Part shown: piece by piece, positions 60,564 through 64,000 of the stretch
Numbering within the stretch: position 1 is the first letter of the stretch
Layout of the letters: each line of letters begins with the position of its first letter
Assembly (NCBI GenBank): GCA_965229635.1
Contig: OZ245894.1
Coordinates: 4,526,001-4,590,000 of the forward strand
DNA length: 64,000 nt
From: BQJU01 sp965229635
Lineage (GTDB): Bacteria > Bacteroidota > Bacteroidia > Chitinophagales > Saprospiraceae
Direction of reading: 5' to 3'
Position numbers and translations under genes: made by a program
The notes under the pieces: model-generated
What the model was told of the DNA's origin: nothing
Database searches by the model: none
What the model saw: the letters and a program-made list of their open reading frames with translations, nothing else

Positions 60564-61598
60564 TTAATAACTTGTTTCATCCAATTCCACCTTCCCGGCA
60601 AAGATCTTATACACAAAAAAGGTATAAGCGGCTACCAATGGCCCCCCAATCGCAGCGATGGTGAGCATGATGCCCAGAGACTTTTCGGATGAGGCGGCAT
60701 TGTAAATGGTGATATTATTGGCTTCATCCAGCGTGGATATAATCAGTACTGGGTAAAGTTCAATGGCCACCAAAATCAGCAACAAACTGACGGTTAGAGA
60801 GCTGAAAAGAAAGGCCAGTCGATACCTGCGTTTACTGGCTAGTCGCGGTAAATTGGCGATGCTCAAAAAGGCCAGAATGGGGAAAATGAATAGCGTTGGA
60901 TTGCTTTTAAAGTCATCGGATAAATGAGGGATATAAATCAGGGTATAGAGCGTTGTAATGGCAAAGGCGATGATAAAAAAGATGATGCTTCTTTTTAGTA
61001 AGATCGTCAATTTGGCGAAAAGCCGCCCTTCCGTTTTTAATAACAAATAAATGGCCCCGTGCATCATAAAAAGGGCCAGGGTGGTAATGCCCACCATGAT
61101 GGCGTATGGATTGATAAAATCCAGCCAGGTGCTTTGGAATTCCAGGTCGGGGCCTATGGCAGCACCCTGTAATATATTACCCAACACCACGCCCAAAAGA
61201 AAGGCCAGCATGGTACTGGAAATCGAATAACTCACATCCCACATCTGCCGCCACCAGGCCATCGGCTCCTTACTGCGAAACTCGATGGACACGGCCCGAA
61301 AAATGAGAAAGGCCAAGAATAACATAAATGGGATGTACATAGCCGAAAACATGGTGGCATAAAGTACGGGAAAGCCCGCAAATAAGGCTCCTCCTCCGAT
61401 GACCAACCACACTTCGTTGCCGTCCCAAACCGGACCGACCGCATTGAGCGCAATTCGGCGACTATTTTCTTTTTTGAAAAACAAATGCCAGGCGCCCGCC
61501 CCCAGGTCAAAGCCATCTAAAATGGCATAACCCGAAAAGAGGGCTCCAACAATCAAAAACCATAAAGTGGGATAATCCATTCCTAAAAAAGTGGCCAT
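60564..61598 (-). CDS. cydB: cytochrome bd ubiquinol oxidase subunit II
   Basis: 344 residues with about eight to nine helices. YPTLWFLIVGALFSGYAILDGFDLGAGAWH at the start is the CydB signature, and GPVWDGNEVWLVIGGGALFAGFP follows. It pairs with CydA, 9 nt upstream, to form the quinol-to-oxygen reductase that works at low oxygen. Confidence 0.94.
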   Translation of the reverse strand: MATFLGMDYPTLWFLIVGALFSGYAILDGFDLGAGAWHLFFKKENSRRIALNAVGPVWDGNEVWLVIGGGALFAGFPVLYATMFSAMYIPFMLFLAFLIFRAVSIEFRSKEPMAWWRQMWDVSYSISSTMLAFLLGVVLGNILQGAAIGPDLEFQSTWLDFINPYAIMVGITTLALFMMHGAIYLLLKTEGRLFAKLTILLKRSIIFFIIAFAITTLYTLIYIPHLSDDFKSNPTLFIFPILAFLSIANLPRLASKRRYRLAFLFSSLTVSLLLILVAIELYPVLIISTLDEANNITIYNAASSEKSLGIMLTIAAIGGPLVAAYTFFVYKIFAGKVELDETSY

Positions 61599-61607
61599 AA
61601 CTATACT

Positions 61608-62990
61608 TTATTTGTTCGATTCAAATATTCCCGCCATCTCACGCTGGTGCGGACGTTTATCCATCAGGTCTTCTTCGTAGGGGCCGTGTTTGATCTTTTT
61701 GTTGAGAAGGTAGATAAACAAGGCAAAAAGCACAGCATAAATGAAGGAAAACATGATTAGCGAAAAGAGGACCTGATTGGCCGTTACGACCTTGGAGAGC
61801 GCATCCGAAGTGCGCAATAATCCGTAAACCACCCATGGCTGCCGTCCCATCTCAGCGGCAAACCAGCCAAACTGATTGGCGACCTGGGGCAACAGCACGG
61901 CAAAGACAAATACCCACAGCAGCCAGCGGTTTTCAAACAGCTTGCCGCGCCACCACTGGAAGGTGGCAAAAAGCGTTAGCGCAATTAAAAACATTCCGAT
62001 GGCGACCATGATGTGGTAAAACTGAAAAATGGCATTAAGGGCAGTTGGTCGCTCATCTTCGGGAAAGGAATTTAAGCCTCTCACCGGCGTGTTAAAGTCG
62101 AAATGCGTCAGAAAGCTCAGCCCTCCCGGTACCTTCAAGCCGCTTACCTTTTGTTCCTCCTTATTTACCCAACCAAAAATATACATATCGGCCACACTCA
62201 GGCTATCAAAATGGCCTTCCAGGGCCGCGAGTTTAGCTGGTTGATTGTGCGCTACCCCATCGGCAGCTTTATGTCCGGTTAACAGCTGGGACAATGAAAA
62301 AACGGTCGCCACCAGGAGCGCAATTTTGAATGCTTTTTGCGAAAGCTCCACATAGCGGTTGCGTAGCAAATAATAGGCATGTACACTCAATACCAGAAAT
62401 GCACCTGCCAGAAATGCGCCCACCCAAACGTGCAGCAATCGATCCACGCTGGAGGGATTAAACACCATGGCCCAGAAGTCCGTGATCTCGGCTCTGGCCT
62501 CCATGCCTTCTCCTACGATGTGATAACCCGCCGGGGTTTGTTGCCAGCTATTGGCCACCACAATCCATACTGCGGAAAACATCGAACCGAAAAAGACCCC
62601 AATTGTGGCGATAAAATGCACCCGTGGGCTCACCCGGTTCCAGCCAAATAAAAGTACTCCAAGGAACCCACTTTCCAGCGCAAAGGCAAAAATACCTTCT
62701 GCGGCCAGAGCACTGCCAAAGACATCACCGACGTAGCGGGAATAAGTGGCCCAATTGGTGCCAAACTCAAATTCCATGACGATCCCGGTAGCCACGCCAA
62801 TCCCGAAGGTCAGGGCAAAAATCTTTGTCCAGAAGCGGGTCATCGTTTCATATACCTTATCGCCGGTACGCAAGTACAAACCCTCCATGATGACCATCAA
62901 CAGGCCTAATCCGATACTGAGAGGTGGGTAGATATAATGGAATGATATGGTAAAAGCAAACTGGATGCGTGAGAGGATTTCAACGTCCAT
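61608..62990 (-). CDS. cydA: cytochrome bd ubiquinol oxidase subunit I
   Basis: 460 residues from the ATG at 62990. SRIQFAFTISFHYIYPPLSI holds the heme b595/d-region His of helix 1; the later NPSSVDRLLHVWVGAF and VAIGMFLIALTLF regions hold the heme b558 His and Met. GRQPWVVYGLLRT is the conserved GRQPW. The protein is shorter than E. coli CydA (522), which fits the short-Q-loop branch. Reduces oxygen to water with quinol and is microaerobically favoured. A frame extension to 63026 adds 12 residues. A heme lipoprotein gene lies 123 nt upstream. Confidence 0.94.
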   Translation of the reverse strand: MDVEILSRIQFAFTISFHYIYPPLSIGLGLLMVIMEGLYLRTGDKVYETMTRFWTKIFALTFGIGVATGIVMEFEFGTNWATYSRYVGDVFGSALAAEGIFAFALESGFLGVLLFGWNRVSPRVHFIATIGVFFGSMFSAVWIVVANSWQQTPAGYHIVGEGMEARAEITDFWAMVFNPSSVDRLLHVWVGAFLAGAFLVLSVHAYYLLRNRYVELSQKAFKIALLVATVFSLSQLLTGHKAADGVAHNQPAKLAALEGHFDSLSVADMYIFGWVNKEEQKVSGLKVPGGLSFLTHFDFNTPVRGLNSFPEDERPTALNAIFQFYHIMVAIGMFLIALTLFATFQWWRGKLFENRWLLWVFVFAVLLPQVANQFGWFAAEMGRQPWVVYGLLRTSDALSKVVTANQVLFSLIMFSFIYAVLFALFIYLLNKKIKHGPYEEDLMDKRPHQREMAGIFESNK

Positions 62991-63113
62991 AATGCATAAG
63001 TTTTCAAGGCTTGCGTGGCTGTGCAAACCTCAGTAGATAAAGAAAAAGAGGTCTATAAAGTTAAGGCTTTATGACGCATTTAAGTTGCGTATTTATCGGC
63101 CTTTTTATCCACA

Positions 63114-63710
63114 TTATTTTTTCATTTGAATACTCCACATTCCGCGCAGATCGCCATCGCTGTAACCCACCGCTTCATCGTTGGGATAGTACTCCTTGAT
63201 CAGGGCATGATTTTCTTCCAACAGGGTCTCTCCTACCTTGCCATGGCACTGTAAACAAAGGCCAACTACCTTGATTGGAGCGTAAAAGGCTACGGTCTGG
63301 GCGTCGATTTCTTCAACGATTGGAGCCAGGGCTTCCCCATTGGTTGCCATCTGCTGGTATTTGGACAGAATTACCTGCTCTGCTTCCGTGGGAGCGTCTT
63401 TCTCATTGCGAATTTTGGTCGAAGTTCGGCGAATGGTGGCATTGTGCACTTTTGAGAGGCTATCCACCAGTGGATAAGCCGCCAGGTTACAATATTCTAC
63501 CGCGTGCGGTACCCCACCCTCCTGCATGGCTGATTGAAGTTGGGTCGACAAAGCATTGAAGGTCGCTCCGGCGATTTGCTGGCCTTTTTCCAGATAGGCC
63601 GTTTTGTCAAATTCGTAATGCTGTTCCTGCTGTTGGTTACCTTGGTTATCACAGGAGATCAGGAATGCAAAAAGGAGTGTAAAAACGGAAAGTGTAAGTG
63701 ATGTTTTCAT
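63114..63710 (-). CDS. c-type heme lipoprotein (DUF3365/Tll0287-like)
   Basis: 198 residues. Lipoprotein signal MKTSLTLSVFTLLFAFLISC (Cys20), a Gln-rich linker, then a Tll0287-like heme domain with one c-type site, CLQCH, near residue 153, plus GVPHAVEYCNLAAYPLVDSL and TIRRTSTKIRNEKDAPTEAE. The family is thought to sense or carry redox signals. It precedes cydA (123 nt) on the same strand. The placement suggests that it serves or senses the state of the quinol oxidase. Confidence 0.82.
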   Translation of the reverse strand: MKTSLTLSVFTLLFAFLISCDNQGNQQQEQHYEFDKTAYLEKGQQIAGATFNALSTQLQSAMQEGGVPHAVEYCNLAAYPLVDSLSKVHNATIRRTSTKIRNEKDAPTEAEQVILSKYQQMATNGEALAPIVEEIDAQTVAFYAPIKVVGLCLQCHGKVGETLLEENHALIKEYYPNDEAVGYSDGDLRGMWSIQMKK

Positions 63711-63734
63711 AAGGAAACAATTTACAAAAAGTTT

Positions 63735-63764
63735 GCTGCACCATCCACAATGAGATGGTGCAGC
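63735..63764. other. hairpin upstream of the heme lipoprotein gene
   Basis: GCTGCACCATC and GATGGTGCAGC form a perfect 11-bp stem with an 8-nt loop, 25 nt before the gene's ATG on its strand. No T run follows, so it is more likely a leader structure than a terminator. Confidence 0.45.
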
Positions 63765-63853
63765 GGTCCTAAATTCTATAAATCAATCACCCGATTATGT
63801 CATGACTATTAAATAAACTGATACAAAGAAACGAGGTTTCCACTCCCCAGTCA

Positions 63854-63867
63854 GTGATGCAAATCAC
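63854..63867. promoter_or_regulatory. CRP/FNR-like palindrome upstream of the heme lipoprotein-cydAB run
   Basis: GTGAT-gcaa-ATCAC, a perfect 5+5 palindrome with a 4-nt spacer, the FNR-site geometry TTGATnnnnATCAA. It is 144 nt upstream of the heme lipoprotein start and fits oxygen-dependent control of cydAB. The gap 63711-63973 otherwise shows only two hairpins. Confidence 0.35.
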
Positions 63868-63890
63868 ATGGGGGATCTTTTTATGCAAAG

Positions 63891-63916
63891 AAGGGCCATT
63901 GATGTAAATGGCCCTT
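63891..63916 (-). terminator. hairpin after the gene at the right edge
   Basis: AAGGGCCATT and AATGGCCCTT form a perfect 10-bp stem with a 6-nt loop, 57 nt after the partial gene's stop. A T run is weak, so factor-independent termination is not certain. Confidence 0.45.
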
Positions 63917-63973
63917 CAAATTAAATAGAAATCGAACAAAATATACCGAATGTAAAGTCGTCTGTTTTAAGGA

Positions 63974-64000
63974 TTACAGCTCCGTGATCTGCTCTACGTA
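63974..64000 (-). CDS. 3' end of a gene cut by the window edge
   Basis: On the minus strand the last 27 bases read YVEQITEL and a TAA stop, open to the edge. It is too short to identify. The hairpin at 63891-63916 behind it supports a real gene end. Confidence 0.35.
   Translation of the reverse strand, partial: YVEQITEL

Noticed and set aside
60494..60580. Possible small CydX-like gene after cydB
   Set aside because: The frame from the ATG at 60580 runs directly into the DUF922 gene without a stop, so it is only an alternative start for that gene.

Overview
The window comes from a Bacteroidota chromosome, most likely a Saprospiria (Lewinella/Haliscomenobacter-like) aerobe. The sequence reasons are: many Bacteroidota-type promoters (TTG/TTTG, then TAnnTTTG) just upstream of genes; a type IX secretion (T9SS) C-terminal sorting domain; a PorP/SprF gene next to a PorE-like gene; an Oar-like TonB receptor; a bacillithiol-linked YtxJ; and a lack of Shine-Dalgarno-led starts. 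Nearly all of it is core housekeeping DNA with short gaps. No rRNA, tRNA, CRISPR array or intact transposase was seen.

1-11.4 kb: tail of a YbbR/CdaR-like gene, dnaG, a trxB-fbaA operon, a four-helix membrane-tethered subtilisin, an M16 protease and ffh. 11.4-24.5 kb: an OmpA protein paired with a membrane/coiled-coil/double-HhH protein, a lipoprotein, an aminotransferase, yidC, a DUF6438 lipoprotein, 3-hydroxyacyl-CoA dehydrogenase, an Hsp15-like/PPK2/DUF58 run, trxA and a DUF3810 zincin-like membrane protein. 24.5-34.8 kb: SUI1 factor, an envelope protein, a queuosine-precursor transporter, CtlX, an Oar-like receptor, and a large T9SS cargo protein that starts with a copper-binding cupredoxin domain. 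34.8-42.9 kb: PyrR-like PRTase, an Fe-S/CCG membrane oxidoreductase operon, a TPR lipoprotein, photolyase, LOG-family protein and coaE. 42.9-53.6 kb: PorP-PorE-like pair, a membrane-anchored DNA/RNA nuclease directly followed by a HerA-like ATPase, a thioredoxin-like protein, ribD, a stand-alone AP2 protein, a tiny Cys lipoprotein-ytxJ-mnmD operon, and pdhB. 56-64 kb: a GH78 alpha-L-rhamnosidase, a DUF922 protein and a heme lipoprotein-cydA-cydB run.

The only clearly accessory stretch is 53.6-56.2 kb. It holds a pentapeptide-repeat remnant, a DUF6922 gene followed by an internally deleted AbiEii-type toxin gene, two ~370-bp direct repeats around that module, and at least one more gene fragment.

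The most unusual signal is non-coding. A palindrome, TGAAATTTATTTCATC, recurs at four intergenic loci (one copy with a single change). At two of them, both between convergent genes, it opens an ordered set of motifs ending in a hairpin whose stem has changed by compensated base pairs. At the other two it lies inside the long direct repeat, among several other hairpins.
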